Source of the DNA: Metapseudomonas resinovorans DSM 21078
GTDB taxonomy: Bacteria > Pseudomonadota > Gammaproteobacteria > Pseudomonadales > Pseudomonadaceae
NCBI RefSeq assembly: GCF_000423545.1
Contig: NZ_AUIE01000006.1
Location: 186,001-250,000, forward strand
Length of the DNA: 64,000 nt
Direction: 5' to 3'
The first letter of the stretch is position 1. Every line of letters begins with the position of its first letter. Shown one piece after another: positions 26,347-37,338 of the stretch. Both the position numbers and the translations under genes were made by a program. The notes under the pieces are model-generated. The model saw only the letters and a list, made by a program, of their open reading frames with translations. It was not told where the DNA came from and ran no database searches.

Positions 26347-26895
26347 ATGCACCAGTTGCCCAATCTGCTGACCTTGCTGCGCCTGGCACTGGTTCTGCCC
26401 ATTGCCGGGTTGCTGCTGTCCGATCGACATGACCAGGCCCTGGTGCTGTTCGTCCTGGCGGCCAGCTCCGATGCCTTGGACGGTTTTCTCGCCCGGCGTT
26501 ACCACTGGACCAGCCGCTTCGGCTCGCTGTTCGACCCTTTGGCCGACAAGCTCCTGCTGGTGACCTGCTTCATCTGCCTGACCATTACCCAGGTGCTGCC
26601 GCTCTGGCTGGCACTGGTGGTGTTCCTGCGTGACCTGCTGATAGTGCTGGGGGCCGGGTTGTTCCGCGTGTTGGCAGGGCCGGCGGAGTTTTCGCCGAGC
26701 TGGTTGGGCAAGCTCAGTACTTTGCTGCAGATGCTCCTGGTGCTCTACGTACTGCTGGAACTCAGCCTGGCGCCGGCACTGGCTTCGTTGCGCGGGCCGC
26801 TGAGCTGGATGGTGCTGGTGGTGACATTGGGAAGCGGAGCCCACTACGTCTGGGATTGGGGGCGGAAATTTCGTTACGCAAGGATGAGGGCCTGA
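26347..26895 (+). CDS. CDP-alcohol phosphatidyltransferase family protein
   Basis: A 182-residue integral membrane enzyme. The family signature DG-x2-AR-x8-G-x3-D-x3-D is seen as ALDGFLARRYHW followed by FGSLFDPLADK (residues about 45-70). The product is probably a phosphatidylglycerophosphate-type or related lipid; the class cannot be set by sequence alone. About five hydrophobic segments are visible. The ATG is 38 bases after the DUF2066 stop, and the AI-2E permease begins one base after this gene's TGA. Confidence 0.85.
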   Translation: MHQLPNLLTLLRLALVLPIAGLLLSDRHDQALVLFVLAASSDALDGFLARRYHWTSRFGSLFDPLADKLLLVTCFICLTITQVLPLWLALVVFLRDLLIVLGAGLFRVLAGPAEFSPSWLGKLSTLLQMLLVLYVLLELSLAPALASLRGPLSWMVLVVTLGSGAHYVWDWGRKFRYARMRA

Positions 26896-26896
26896 C

Positions 26897-27991
26897 ATGA
26901 CCGATTCGCGCCGCTGGCTTTGGCTGGGTGGCTTTCTGTTTCTGGGGTGGTTGCTCTACGAGTTGCACCCCGTTCTCTCGCCCTTCCTCGTGGGCATGCT
27001 GCTGGCCTATCTCGGCGACCCGCTGGTTGATCGCGTGGAGCGGCTGGGCCTGTCCCGCACCTGGGGAGTTGCGTTGGTATTCGGCCTGTTCGGACTGATC
27101 CTGCTGGCGCTGCTGCTGGTGCTGTTGCCCATGCTCGGCCGTCAGCTTTTCCGCCTCTACGAGGTGGCGCCCCAGATGCTCGACTGGTTGCAACAGAGTG
27201 CGCTGCCCCGGGTTCAGGCCCAGCTTGGTCTGCCTGGGGACTTCTGGGGCTTCGATAGACTCAAGGCGGTGATCAGTGGCCACCTGGGCCAGACCACCGA
27301 CATTGCCAGTACCTTGCTGGCAAGAGTCACGGCCTCGGGCCTGGCACTGTTGGGTTGGCTGGGCAACCTGCTGTTGATTCCGGTCGTGGCGTTCTACCTG
27401 CTGCGGGACTGGGACTTGATGGTGGCCAAGCTCCGTGGTTTGTTGCCCCGCAGCCGCGAGTCCTATGTCGTCCTGCTGGTAGGCGAGTGCCATGAAGTGC
27501 TGGGTGCTTTCGTGCGGGGCCAGTTGCTGGTGATGCTGGCGCTGGGCCTGATCTACGCCGCCGGGCTGATGCTGGTGGGGCTGGACCTGGGATTGCTGAT
27601 CGGCCTGGTAGCCGGGCTGGCCAGCATCGTGCCCTACATGGGATTCGTGGTGGGTTTCGGCGCTGCGGTGTTGGCGGCAATGTTCCAGTACGGGGGCTTC
27701 GAACTCTATCCATTGATAGGTGTGGTGGCGGTTTTCACCATTGGGCAGTTACTTGAGGGTATGCTGCTGACCCCGCTGCTGGTGGGCGATCGCATTGGCC
27801 TGCACCCGGTGGCGGTAATCTTTGCGATACTTGCTGGCGGCCAGTTGTTTGGCTTCACCGGCGTGCTGCTGGCACTACCCGTGGCGGCAATCATCATGGT
27901 TTTGCTGCGCCATGCGCATGATTTCTATAAACTTTCCGACCTTTACGGACAGTCGAGTAGTGGTCCCGACGACCCTCCCAGTACGGCATGA
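26897..27991 (+). CDS. AI-2E-family (PerM-like) membrane permease
   Basis: A 364-residue polytopic membrane protein of the AI-2E transporter family (older name PerM). Helices near residues 8-25, 50-75, 145-175 and a cluster from 200 to 345 fit the eight-segment family topology. Conserved motifs IPVVAFYLLRD and SIVPYMGFVVGFG are present. Members transport diverse small molecules; a substrate cannot be read from sequence. It overlaps hda by 4 bases (ATGA). A second family member is at 59433-60503. Confidence 0.85.
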   Translation: MTDSRRWLWLGGFLFLGWLLYELHPVLSPFLVGMLLAYLGDPLVDRVERLGLSRTWGVALVFGLFGLILLALLLVLLPMLGRQLFRLYEVAPQMLDWLQQSALPRVQAQLGLPGDFWGFDRLKAVISGHLGQTTDIASTLLARVTASGLALLGWLGNLLLIPVVAFYLLRDWDLMVAKLRGLLPRSRESYVVLLVGECHEVLGAFVRGQLLVMLALGLIYAAGLMLVGLDLGLLIGLVAGLASIVPYMGFVVGFGAAVLAAMFQYGGFELYPLIGVVAVFTIGQLLEGMLLTPLLVGDRIGLHPVAVIFAILAGGQLFGFTGVLLALPVAAIIMVLLRHAHDFYKLSDLYGQSSSGPDDPPSTA

Positions 27992-28692
27992 CACCGATCC
28001 AGCTTCCCCTGAGTGTGCGTCTGCGTGACGACGCCACCTTCGCCAACTTCTATCCCGGCGCCAACGCTGCGGCACTCGGCTATGTCGAACGCCTGTGCGA
28101 ACCCGATGCCGGCTGGACCGAGAGCCTGATCTATCTGTGGGGAGGTGAAGGCGCAGGGCGCAGTCATCTGCTGCAGGCCGCCTGTCTGCGCTTCGAGCAG
28201 CGCGATGAGCAGGCGATCTACCTGCCCATGGACGAACTGGTGCACTACGGCCCGGAAGTCTTCGACAACCTGGAACAGTGCGAGCTGGTCTGCCTGGACG
28301 ACTTGCATGCCCTGGCGGGGCGGCCGGAATGGGAGGAGGGTTTGTTCCACCTGTTCAACCGTCTTCGCGACGCCGGCCGCAAGCTGCTCCTGTCGGCCAG
28401 CAAGTCACCTCGCGAATTGGGTATCAAGCTGCCGGACCTGAAGTCACGCCTGACCCTGGCGTTAGTGTTCCAGCTGCATGCGCTGTCCGATGAAGACAAG
28501 CTGCGGGCATTGCAATTACGTGCCTCCCGCCGTGGCCTGCACTTGACCGACGAAGTCGGGCGCTTCATCCTGACCCGTGGCCCGCGCAGCATGAACTTGT
28601 TGTTCGACCTGCTGGATATCCTTGATCAGGCATCGCTTCAGGCCCAGCGCAAGCTGACCATTCCGTTCCTCAAGGAAATCTTTGGCTGGTAG
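27988..28692 (+). CDS. hda: DnaA regulatory inactivator Hda
   Basis: DnaA-related AAA+ protein that, bound to the sliding clamp, promotes ATP hydrolysis by DnaA and limits re-initiation. 234 residues, far shorter than DnaA and lacking its DNA-binding domain. The N-terminal clamp-binding motif QLPLSV (residues 5-10) is present. The degenerate P-loop is WGGEGAGRSHLL, and Walker B is CLDDLHAL. Coupled to the permease upstream by a 4-base overlap. A bidirectional terminator follows. Confidence 0.93.
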   Translation: MTPIQLPLSVRLRDDATFANFYPGANAAALGYVERLCEPDAGWTESLIYLWGGEGAGRSHLLQAACLRFEQRDEQAIYLPMDELVHYGPEVFDNLEQCELVCLDDLHALAGRPEWEEGLFHLFNRLRDAGRKLLLSASKSPRELGIKLPDLKSRLTLALVFQLHALSDEDKLRALQLRASRRGLHLTDEVGRFILTRGPRSMNLLFDLLDILDQASLQAQRKLTIPFLKEIFGW

Positions 28693-28718
28693 TCACGAGC
28701 GCTTGCAAGCTGCCAGAA

Positions 28719-28754
28719 GAAAAAGCCCGGAGCGAAGTCCGGGCTTTTTTGTTT
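28719..28754. terminator. Bidirectional terminator between hda and the DUF2069 gene
   Basis: AAAAGCCCGGA-GCGAAG-TCCGGGCTTTT is a strong stem with a T-run on both strands. It serves hda on the plus strand and DUF2069 on the minus strand. Confidence 0.9.
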
Positions 28755-28765
28755 CTGGTCGGGAA

Positions 28766-30121
<1,356 letters not shown>

Positions 30122-30245
30122 GTCGGGGGTCGCATGGGCTTGGTCGAGACGGCTATTCTAACCGTGTCGCGGTGTCGGCCTGAACCGTGCACCGTGGTTG
30201 CGGTCTGCTGAGCCGGGCCGGGCCGATATGAATCAAGGAGATGGA

Positions 30246-31466
30246 ATGCGCCAACGCCTCACCGACGTCGTCGAATTCTGGCGCTTTCTGCTGCAACGCT
30301 TCATTGCCGATCGTGGCACCAACAGCGCCGCAGCCCTCACCTATACCAGCCTGTTCGCCGTGGTGCCGATGATGACGGTGACGTTCACCATGCTCTCGGC
30401 CATTCCGGCTTTCCAGGGCACGGGCGAGCAGATCCAGAGCTTCATCTTCCGTAACTTCGTGCCCTCCACGGGGGAAACCCTGCAGGAATACCTGCGTGGT
30501 TTCACGGTGCAGGCGCGGCACCTGACCTGGGTCGGCGTCGGCCTGCTGGTCGTGACCGCGTTCATGATGCTGGTGACCATCGAGAAAGCTTTCAACACCA
30601 TTTGGCGAGTGCGCCAACCGCGGCGGGGCGTTTCCAGCTTTCTGCTTTACTGGGCGATTCTCAGCCTTGGCCCCTTGCTGCTGGGGGCGGGATTCGCCGT
30701 CAGTACCTATATCACCTCGTTGTCGCTGCTTTCCGGTCCGGATGCCCTGATCGGCGCCAAGACCCTGCTCGGGTTCATGCCGTTGCTATCCAGCATTGCA
30801 GCTTTCACGCTGATCTATGCCGCGGTACCCAACGCCCGGGTGCCGGTGCGCCACGCTTTGGCGGGCGGCGTCTTCACCGCGCTGCTGTTCGAGGCCGCCA
30901 AGGCCCTGTTCGGCCTCTACGTCAGCTTCTTTCCTGGCTACCAACTGATCTATGGTGCGTTCGCCACGGTGCCGTTGTTCCTGCTGTGGATCTACTTGTC
31001 CTGGGTCATCGTGCTGTTTGGTGCCGAACTGGTGTGCAACCTTTCCACGCCCTGGCACTGGCGTCGCCGCGCGCTGCCGCGCTTGCTGGTGCTGCTCGGG
31101 ATCCTGCGGGTGTTCCATGATCGGCAGTTGCGCGGCATGCCGGTGCGTCACCTGGATGTACAGCGGGCCGGCTGGCACCTGCCGGAGGATGAGTGGCTGG
31201 AGATGCTGGAGTTGCTGGAAAGTCAGCACCTGGTCTGCCGCGCCAGTGGCGGTTCGTGGGTGCTCTGTCGTGATTTGAGCGGCTACGGTTTTTATCAGCT
31301 ACTCGTCCACATGCCCTGGCCGCTGCCACGGCTTGGCCAGTTGCCCGAACATCTGGATGAGGCGTGGTATCCGCCGCTGCGCAAGGCTTTGGAGCTGCTT
31401 GAGGAAGAGCAGCAGGCCTTGTTTGGTGGCAGCCTGGCTCAATGGCTCAAGCCGGGGCACGACTGA
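30246..31466 (+). CDS. YihY/RNase BN-family inner-membrane protein
   Basis: A 406-residue membrane protein of the YihY family, once mislabelled ribonuclease BN. Six hydrophobic segments are visible in the first 290 residues, with the family motifs [21 protein letters not shown] and [17 protein letters not shown]. The C-terminal 120 residues look like a winged-helix-type cytoplasmic domain. The start at 30246 is supported by AAGGAGATGGA at ideal spacing. Role unknown; a place in membrane biogenesis is a reasonable guess. Confidence 0.9.
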   Translation: MRQRLTDVVEFWRFLLQRFIADRGTNSAAALTYTSLFAVVPMMTVTFTMLSAIPAFQGTGEQIQSFIFRNFVPSTGETLQEYLRGFTVQARHLTWVGVGLLVVTAFMMLVTIEKAFNTIWRVRQPRRGVSSFLLYWAILSLGPLLLGAGFAVSTYITSLSLLSGPDALIGAKTLLGFMPLLSSIAAFTLIYAAVPNARVPVRHALAGGVFTALLFEAAKALFGLYVSFFPGYQLIYGAFATVPLFLLWIYLSWVIVLFGAELVCNLSTPWHWRRRALPRLLVLLGILRVFHDRQLRGMPVRHLDVQRAGWHLPEDEWLEMLELLESQHLVCRASGGSWVLCRDLSGYGFYQLLVHMPWPLPRLGQLPEHLDEAWYPPLRKALELLEEEQQALFGGSLAQWLKPGHD

Positions 31467-31594
31467 CGAAATTTGTCAGTGGACGGTAGACGGCGCCGGC
31501 TCGATCCAGCAGCGGGCCGTGAAGTTGCGGGCCGTTGCGGTTGGCATGTTTATGGCACTGACAGGGAAGGGGCCATCGAACCGATGGCCAGGGG

Positions 31595-31795
31595 ATGAAG
31601 GCAATGGGTACCGCGAAAGACAAACTGATCCACCTGCACGAGCGCGCACCGCAACGGGCGCTGGAGGGGCTGAACCGGGTGACCGGGCTGACGTTCCGTC
31701 ACTGGCCGGAATCCCTGGCGCCAGTGGTCGTGCAAGCGGAGCAGGACGGGGCGGAGTTACCGTCCCAGGAAAACAATCGGGCGCTGCCCGGCTGA
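31595..31795 (+). CDS. Small conserved hypothetical protein
   Basis: A 66-residue frame after yihY. An ATG at 31604 (MGTAKDKLIHLHER) is an alternative start and may be better. The protein is charged and has a VTGLTFRHWPESLAPV core that looks like a real sequence, since its codon use matches the neighbours. It resembles small Pseudomonas proteins I recall only loosely, with no known function. It ends just before the convergent gene at 31802, so it could also be a chance frame. Confidence 0.5.
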   Translation: MKAMGTAKDKLIHLHERAPQRALEGLNRVTGLTFRHWPESLAPVVVQAEQDGAELPSQENNRALPG

Positions 31796-31801
31796 AGCCC
31801 G

Positions 31802-32191
31802 TCAGGCACGTACCTGGCGGTTGGCTGGCTCGGCCAGTTCCACGGGCTGCACGAAGAGTTCTTCCACCAGCAATCCCTTGATCGGGACGGCGGCGCGAAG
31901 GCGCACCTGCATCTGGTCGATCTTCTGCTTGAAAGGCAAGCGAGCGATACCGGCCAGCAGGATCTTGCCCTTGGCATTGAGCCTGCCGTGATCCACCGCG
32001 ACTTCGCGTCGTTGTTCGCCGTCCATGTAGCTCACCTGCAGCGAGACCGGCAGATCCGTCATGCCCGGTAGATGCAGCCAGGCCGCCACATTGAAATCTG
32101 CCACCCGGCCTTCGAAGGGCGTGACGGTAGAGCGGGCGACTTCGACGACGCGGGCAGGGACTGGGCCGATCAGGCTGTCTTGCTGTTGCAT
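31802..32191 (-). CDS. Conserved hypothetical protein
   Basis: A 129-residue soluble protein with no signal peptide or membrane segment. Alternating hydrophobic residues (VADFNVAAWLHLPG, KILLAGIARLPF, QMQVRLRAAVP) suggest a beta-sandwich fold. I do not recognise the family. It is a single gene convergent with the small frame at 31595 and lies downstream of the PilZ-like gene in the same direction with a 120-base gap. Confidence 0.7.
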   Translation of the reverse strand: MQQQDSLIGPVPARVVEVARSTVTPFEGRVADFNVAAWLHLPGMTDLPVSLQVSYMDGEQRREVAVDHGRLNAKGKILLAGIARLPFKQKIDQMQVRLRAAVPIKGLLVEELFVQPVELAEPANRQVRA

Positions 32192-32311
32192 GGGGCATCC
32201 AGGCTGGAAAGGTACGCTCGTACCGATGGACCGGGATTATAAGCAGCCATTTCCACGCGAACTGTGCGCCTTGGCCACCGGATGACGTGACCCGCCTCGC
32301 AGTTTGACCAC

Positions 32312-33718
32312 TCAGGCAAGTTGCAGGCGATAGCGCGCCACCAGCGAGGTGCAGAGATTGGGCTCTGGTAGTCGCACGATGGCCTGGTTGTGCACGCTGG
32401 CCAGCTGCAGCCAGAGGTTCTCTTCTTCGCCGAACTGTTTACACGGCAGCCACAGGCCGTGGTGCCAGCCATTGCCGGGTTCTGGCGTGCTCTGCAGTAC
32501 ACCGGGATGTGTCTGGGCGTTAGGCGCACGGCGCAACCAGACCGGACGTGGCAGGCCCTTCAGGTAGCGCAGGCCGAGGTGAAGCCCCTCGGTGTTCTGG
32601 TAACGCCAGCGCACCAAGGCGAGGACCGGTGAGCCCAGGGCCTGGACCAACACGAGCTGCCCCACCGGCAACGGGTTGCCCAGATCGCCATGGCAAAGCA
32701 GGCGAGCGCCGCCAGGGCTGGCATCGAGCAACTTCGCGTCGCAGCGGCCAGGATGCTGGGCGAGCAATTCGGCATGGATGGCCGCCAGGCCCACCACCAA
32801 CTGGCACTGCCCCGATTGTTCGGTGCGCGGATGGCGGCGCTGCTGGCGTCCCAGCCAGTGCTGGCGAACCTTTTCAAGGAGCTGGTTTTCACTTTCGCTG
32901 CGCAGGGGAGCGGGTTCATGCACGGCGATCAGCAGCGCACCCAACTCGAAACGGCGCAAATACGTGCTGGCACCATCCGGGCGCTGATCCAGTGGCAAGC
33001 AGGGCTGGGATTCGGTCAGGTCGACGGTCGGGCTGCCATTCTCGTCTTCCTCGTCCCAGGGGAGAAGCCGCGCCAGGCCGGCGAGCGGCGCCAGGGCGCC
33101 GAACAGCAGCGGGCATTCGCCTTCGCTCAGATGGAAGGGGTTGCTCAGGGCCAGCAGCAGCATCTGCTGGTAGAGGCCGCGCAGGGTGTTCGCTGGCGTG
33201 GGGCGGAAGGCGGCTGCAACCGGCTCGTCCAGGCAACTCTGGTGCTCGCCGATCCAATACAGCAGGTGGCTGTCGCGCCACAGGCGCGGGCTGGGTTCCT
33301 GATAGAGCTGGTAGTGGCGCAGCTGGGTTTGGGCGAGGAAGTGCTGGGCCATGTACAAACACCACGCCAGGTGTGGGCGCGAAGGCTGGTGCCGCTGAAG
33401 AATCTGCAGCAACAGGCGCTTGAATCCGCAGGCCAGTTCGTCACATAACTTGACGAAGAGGGTGGGCGGCACCGTCCGGTCCTGATAGGACCGGGCGTAG
33501 TGGCGAAACTCCTCGCTGAAGCTTTGCAGCACGCGCTGCCTTTCGAGTAAGGTCAGGGTGCTGCGGTTGAGCCTGAACAAAAGCCCCAGGACCTGCTGCA
33601 GGGCACTATCCTGAGGGAGTTGACGCGCTTGCGCGAGGAGCGCCGGAACGCTTGCCAGTGGAGTGCTGTTTTCTTCCAGGATGTCCGGCACCTCCAGGCG
33701 CAGGGCATCGAGCGTCAT
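32312..33718 (-). CDS. Large conserved hypothetical protein with C-terminal PilZ-like motif
   Basis: A 468-residue cytoplasmic protein with a helical N-terminal two-thirds and a strand-rich C-terminal third. RQQRR followed about 40 residues later by DASPGGARL fits the RxxxR...(D/N)xSxxG signature of PilZ c-di-GMP domains, though the spacing is longer than usual. That would make it a c-di-GMP receiver. The start at 33718 (MTLDALRLEVPD) is chosen for its hydrophobic opening; the frame is open upstream across the divergent promoter. It lies divergent to the thioredoxin lipoprotein gene. Domain assignment is tentative. Confidence 0.75.
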   Translation of the reverse strand: MTLDALRLEVPDILEENSTPLASVPALLAQARQLPQDSALQQVLGLLFRLNRSTLTLLERQRVLQSFSEEFRHYARSYQDRTVPPTLFVKLCDELACGFKRLLLQILQRHQPSRPHLAWCLYMAQHFLAQTQLRHYQLYQEPSPRLWRDSHLLYWIGEHQSCLDEPVAAAFRPTPANTLRGLYQQMLLLALSNPFHLSEGECPLLFGALAPLAGLARLLPWDEEDENGSPTVDLTESQPCLPLDQRPDGASTYLRRFELGALLIAVHEPAPLRSESENQLLEKVRQHWLGRQQRRHPRTEQSGQCQLVVGLAAIHAELLAQHPGRCDAKLLDASPGGARLLCHGDLGNPLPVGQLVLVQALGSPVLALVRWRYQNTEGLHLGLRYLKGLPRPVWLRRAPNAQTHPGVLQSTPEPGNGWHHGLWLPCKQFGEEENLWLQLASVHNQAIVRLPEPNLCTSLVARYRLQLA

Positions 33719-33748
33719 ACCAACCCCGCGTACACGAGGACCGAATGC

Positions 33749-34228
33749 ATGGGATCGCGACTCCAGGCTGTAATAGGGGTGTTCGCACTGATGGGCGCCG
33801 GCCTGCTCCTGGCCAGCTGCTCGGACGACGTTGGCGTCGATCAGCATGGACAGAAGGTAGCGGTTGAGCGCCTCGAAGGCCAGTGGCTGGTCATCAATTA
33901 CTGGGCCGAATGGTGTGCGCCCTGCCGTACGGAGATCCCCGAACTCAACGCTTTGGCCAAGCAGCAACGTGACAAGGGCGTAAAGGTGTTGGGGGTCAAT
34001 TTCGACGGGCTGAAGGGCGATGAGCTCGGCCAGGCCGCGCAGAAAATGGGCATCCAGTTCACGGTGCTGGCAGAGGACCCGTCCACGCGTTACGACCTGC
34101 CGCGCAGTGAAGCGTTGCCTGTCACCTACATCATCGATGCTCAGGGCAAATTGCGGGAGCGCCTGCTGGGCGAGCAGAGTGCGGCGGGCCTGACTGCGCG
34201 CCTCGAAGAGCTGCGCAAAGGGGGGTAG
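33749..34228 (+). CDS. TlpA/ResA-like thioredoxin lipoprotein
   Basis: A 159-residue exported protein with a signal peptide and lipobox (L21-A22-S23-C24, LASCSDD), so it should be anchored in the periplasm. The active site is C56-x2-C59 in YWAEWCAPCR, and the cis-proline block is LPVTYIIDAQGK. TlpA-type proteins reduce disulfides or help heme or copper delivery. The start follows GAGGA at good spacing. The acylphosphatase gene begins 4 bases after the stop, so they share a transcript. Confidence 0.9.
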   Translation: MGSRLQAVIGVFALMGAGLLLASCSDDVGVDQHGQKVAVERLEGQWLVINYWAEWCAPCRTEIPELNALAKQQRDKGVKVLGVNFDGLKGDELGQAAQKMGIQFTVLAEDPSTRYDLPRSEALPVTYIIDAQGKLRERLLGEQSAAGLTARLEELRKGG

Positions 34229-34232
34229 GACG

Positions 34233-34508
34233 ATGGCGCGAATCTGTCTGCATGGCTACGTGAGCGGCAAGGTGCAGGGTGTCTATTACCGCCAGTCGAC
34301 GCAGGAACAGGCCGACCGCCTGGAGCTGGACGGTTGGATACGCAACCTGGCTGACGGCCGGGTCGAGGTGCTGGTTGAGGGGGCGGATGGCGCGGTGCGC
34401 GAGTTGGCTGCCTGGCTGGAGCAGGGGCCGGCCGAGGCACAGGTGACGGGCGTGGAGCTTCAGGAGCAGCCGCTGCAGGGCATAACCGGCTTTATCGTGC
34501 GGCGCTGA
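34233..34508 (+). CDS. acyP: Acylphosphatase
   Basis: Hydrolyses carboxyl-phosphate bonds in small acyl phosphates. 91 residues, the usual size. The active residues are R20 in GKVQGVYYR and N38 in GWIRNLADGRVEVLVEG. It is fully intact and follows the thioredoxin lipoprotein gene by 4 bases, an order also seen at PA0953-PA0954. The gap after it holds a short hairpin (GCGAGC-GAG-GCTCGC near 34526-34540) without a T-run. Confidence 0.94.
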   Translation: MARICLHGYVSGKVQGVYYRQSTQEQADRLELDGWIRNLADGRVEVLVEGADGAVRELAAWLEQGPAEAQVTGVELQEQPLQGITGFIVRR

Positions 34509-34550
34509 GGCCGCAAGGCAGGCGCGAGCGAGGCTCGCTCCTGAAAGGGC

Positions 34551-35507
34551 TCAATCCGAATCGCCGGGGTCGGCAGCCAGTCGCCCGGCATCTTTCATCA
34601 GTGATTGGAGAAACTCCTGCTGCAGCTCCGGATCGTTGCGAGTCAGCTCGATCAGGCTCTGCTCCAGTTCGCTGGCTTCCTCTTCCAGACCCAGCTCCGA
34701 CAGGCGCTTGACCCGATGGACCCACTGCGGGACTTCGTCGTCTTCGAGGTCTTCGAAGATCAGCGCATGGGCTTCCGCCAGCTTGCCACGCAAGGTGTGG
34801 CTGATGCCGAGGGTGGCATCGGCTCGGGCGCTGTCCATGGGGTCTTCGACACTCAGCAGGAGCTGGCCGATGCGACTGATGTCCTGGTCGGCGAAGGGGC
34901 CGTCCAGCAGGTTCAGGCGCAGGATGCCGTTGCGATCGGTCAGCAGCTCATGGGTGTGGCCGCCCAACTTCACCAGTACCGGACGTTCGGCCCAGGGCAG
35001 GCTGGAGTACTCCATGCGCTTGTCCTGCTGCTTCTCGTCGATGCTGGCCAGGTTTTGCTCGGAGCGGCCGTTGGATTCGACGTTCATTGCCGGGTTGAGG
35101 CCGGCAAAGCCGTAGCTGATCCAGTCCTTGGTTGCCGTGTCCGGCAGGCTGCCGAGCAACACTACGTTGAGTAGGTTGGCGCCAACACCGGCTACTACCG
35201 CCACCGCGCCCAGCGGAACCTCGTAGAGCTCCCGCCAGGGCTGGTAGGGCGTGTAGCGATCATAGTGACGGCTAACTTCGAACTCAGTGACTTCGAAGGT
35301 CTTCTGCTCGTTGATGCGGATGCGTCGTTGCGGCAGTTCCAGTACCTGTGGATCACCCACGTCGATCTGCAGGCTATGGTTCAGCAGTTTGCGCTCGACA
35401 CGCTCTTCGTGCTCACTGCGCTGTGGCAAATGGTTGGCACAGCCGCTGACGAAGAGGGTGCCGCACAAGGCGGCGCCGACGAGGTAATGGGAACTACGCA
35501 TGGACAT
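34551..35507 (-). CDS. Conserved hypothetical lipoprotein
   Basis: A 318-residue lipoprotein with a signal peptide and lipobox (V20-S21-G22-C23, FVSGCANH). After a charged region (about 30-80) there is a hydrophobic stretch near 96-120 (LGAVAVVAGVGANLLNVVLLG), then a strand-rich middle and a helical, acidic end (FEDLEDDEVPQWVHR to the C-terminus). I do not recognise the family. It starts 8 bases after the proS stop, so it is cotranscribed with proS. An alternative ATG is two codons in. Confidence 0.82.
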   Translation of the reverse strand: MSMRSSHYLVGAALCGTLFVSGCANHLPQRSEHEERVERKLLNHSLQIDVGDPQVLELPQRRIRINEQKTFEVTEFEVSRHYDRYTPYQPWRELYEVPLGAVAVVAGVGANLLNVVLLGSLPDTATKDWISYGFAGLNPAMNVESNGRSEQNLASIDEKQQDKRMEYSSLPWAERPVLVKLGGHTHELLTDRNGILRLNLLDGPFADQDISRIGQLLLSVEDPMDSARADATLGISHTLRGKLAEAHALIFEDLEDDEVPQWVHRVKRLSELGLEEEASELEQSLIELTRNDPELQQEFLQSLMKDAGRLAADPGDSD

Positions 35508-35515
35508 TCTTTCGA

Positions 35516-37231
35516 TCAGCGATTCACGCGGGCGGTGATGAAGGACAGAACCTCAGCCACCGGCACAGCCTGGCTGTCGGCTTCGCGGCGGTTCTTGTAT
35601 TCCAGGTTGCCTTCGGCCAGGCCGCGCTCGCTTACCACGATGCGGTGCGGAATGCCGATCAGCTCCATGTCGGCAAATTTGACGCCGGGGCTGGTTTTCT
35701 TGTCACGGTCATCCAGCAACACGTCGACGCCAGCTGCGCGCAGCTCGGCATAGAGCTTGTCTGTAGCTTCCTTGACGGCCGGGGTCTCGTACTTGAGCGG
35801 TACCAGGGCGACCTGGAACGGTGCCAGGGCTTCAGGCCACAGGATGCCGCGGTCGTCGTAATTCTGCTCGATGGCAGCAGCGACCACGCGAGAGACACCA
35901 ATCCCGTAGCAACCCATGATCAGCGTGACCGGCTTGCCTTGTTCGCTGAGCACGTTCAGCTTCATGGCTTCGCTGTACTTGGTGCCCAGCTGGAAGATGT
36001 GACCGACTTCGATGCCGCGCTTGATCACCAGGGTGCCTTTGCCGTCTGGGCTCGGGTCGCCAGCGACCACGTTACGCAGGTCGGCGATTTCCGGCAGGGG
36101 CAGGTCGCGCTCCCAGTTCACGCCGAAGTAGTGCTTGTCGTCGATGTTGGCGCCGATGGCGAAGTCGCTCATCAGGGCGACGGAGCGGTCCACCACGCAG
36201 GGCAGCGGCAGGTTCAGCGGGCCAAGGGAGCCCGCGCCTGCGCCAATGGCCTGGCGCAGCTCAGCTTCGCTGGCGAAGACCAGCGGGTTCGCGACCTGGG
36301 GCAGGTTGGCGGCCTTGATTTCGTTCAACTCGTGGTCGCCACGAACGATCAAGGCGACCAGTTTGCCTTCCTCGGCGGCATGCACCACCAGGGTCTTGAT
36401 GGTCTTCTCGATCGGCAGGTCGAAGTTTTCCACCAGGTCGGCGATGGTCTTGGTATTCGGAGTGTCGATCAGCTTGAGTTCCTGGCTCGCGGCGGGACGC
36501 TCGGTCTCGCGGGGCAGGGCTTCCGCCTTCTCGACGTTGGCGGCGTAGTCGGAGCTGTCGCTGAAGGCGATATCGTCTTCACCGGAGTCCGCCAGCACGT
36601 GGAACTCGTGGGAGCCCGTGCCGCCGATGGAGCCGGTGTCGGCCAGCACGGGACGGAAGTCCAGGCCCAGGCGGCTGAACACGTTGCAGTAGGCCTGGTG
36701 CATGCGGTCGTAGGTTTCCTGCAGCGATTCCTGGTTCATGTGGAAGGAGTAGGCGTCCTTCATCACGAACTCGCGGCCACGCATCAAGCCGAAGCGCGGG
36801 CGGATCTCGTCACGGAACTTGGTCTGGATCTGATAGAAGTTGAGCGGCAGCTGCTTGTAGCTGTTCAGCTCATTGCGCGCCATGTCGGTGATGACTTCTT
36901 CATGGGTTGGCCCAACGCAGAACTCGCGCTCATGGCGGTCCTTCAGGCGCAGTAGTTCGGGGCCATACTGCTGCCAGCGGCCGGACTCCTGCCACAGCTC
37001 GGCGGGCTGCACGGCGGGCATCAGCACCTCGAGCGCGCCGGCGGCATTCATTTCTTCGCGGACCACCGTCTCGACCTTGCGCAGTACTCGCAGGCCCATT
37101 GGCAGCCAGGTGTAGAGGCCGGAGGCAAGCTTGCGGATCATACCGGCACGCAGCAGCAACTGGTGGCTGATCACCACGGCGTCGGCGGGGGTTTCCTTGA
37201 GGGTAGACAGCAGGTACTGACTGGTACGCAT
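35516..37231 (-). CDS. proS: Prolyl-tRNA synthetase (bacterial type)
   Basis: Charges tRNA-Pro. The 571-residue protein starts at 37231 ([15 protein letters not shown]), the standard Pseudomonas length; the frame is open 46 codons further. Class II motif 1 lies near LVLRKVE...EVLMPAVQP. Motif 2 is [27 protein letters not shown], and motif 3 is [17 protein letters not shown]. The large editing insertion (about 240-380) and the anticodon domain at the end are present. It leads the unit with the lipoprotein gene and is divergent from the hotdog gene. Confidence 0.96.
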   Translation of the reverse strand: MRTSQYLLSTLKETPADAVVISHQLLLRAGMIRKLASGLYTWLPMGLRVLRKVETVVREEMNAAGALEVLMPAVQPAELWQESGRWQQYGPELLRLKDRHEREFCVGPTHEEVITDMARNELNSYKQLPLNFYQIQTKFRDEIRPRFGLMRGREFVMKDAYSFHMNQESLQETYDRMHQAYCNVFSRLGLDFRPVLADTGSIGGTGSHEFHVLADSGEDDIAFSDSSDYAANVEKAEALPRETERPAASQELKLIDTPNTKTIADLVENFDLPIEKTIKTLVVHAAEEGKLVALIVRGDHELNEIKAANLPQVANPLVFASEAELRQAIGAGAGSLGPLNLPLPCVVDRSVALMSDFAIGANIDDKHYFGVNWERDLPLPEIADLRNVVAGDPSPDGKGTLVIKRGIEVGHIFQLGTKYSEAMKLNVLSEQGKPVTLIMGCYGIGVSRVVAAAIEQNYDDRGILWPEALAPFQVALVPLKYETPAVKEATDKLYAELRAAGVDVLLDDRDKKTSPGVKFADMELIGIPHRIVVSERGLAEGNLEYKNRREADSQAVPVAEVLSFITARVNR

Positions 37232-37338
37232 GTTTGGCCGTTCTGTCGGTTGCGATGGGTTTGAATGGCTCGGCATTGTACGGCCCTGATCAAGTGGCGT
37301 ACAGGATTGCAGTCCCGTAGAGGGAGGAGGGCGACGTA

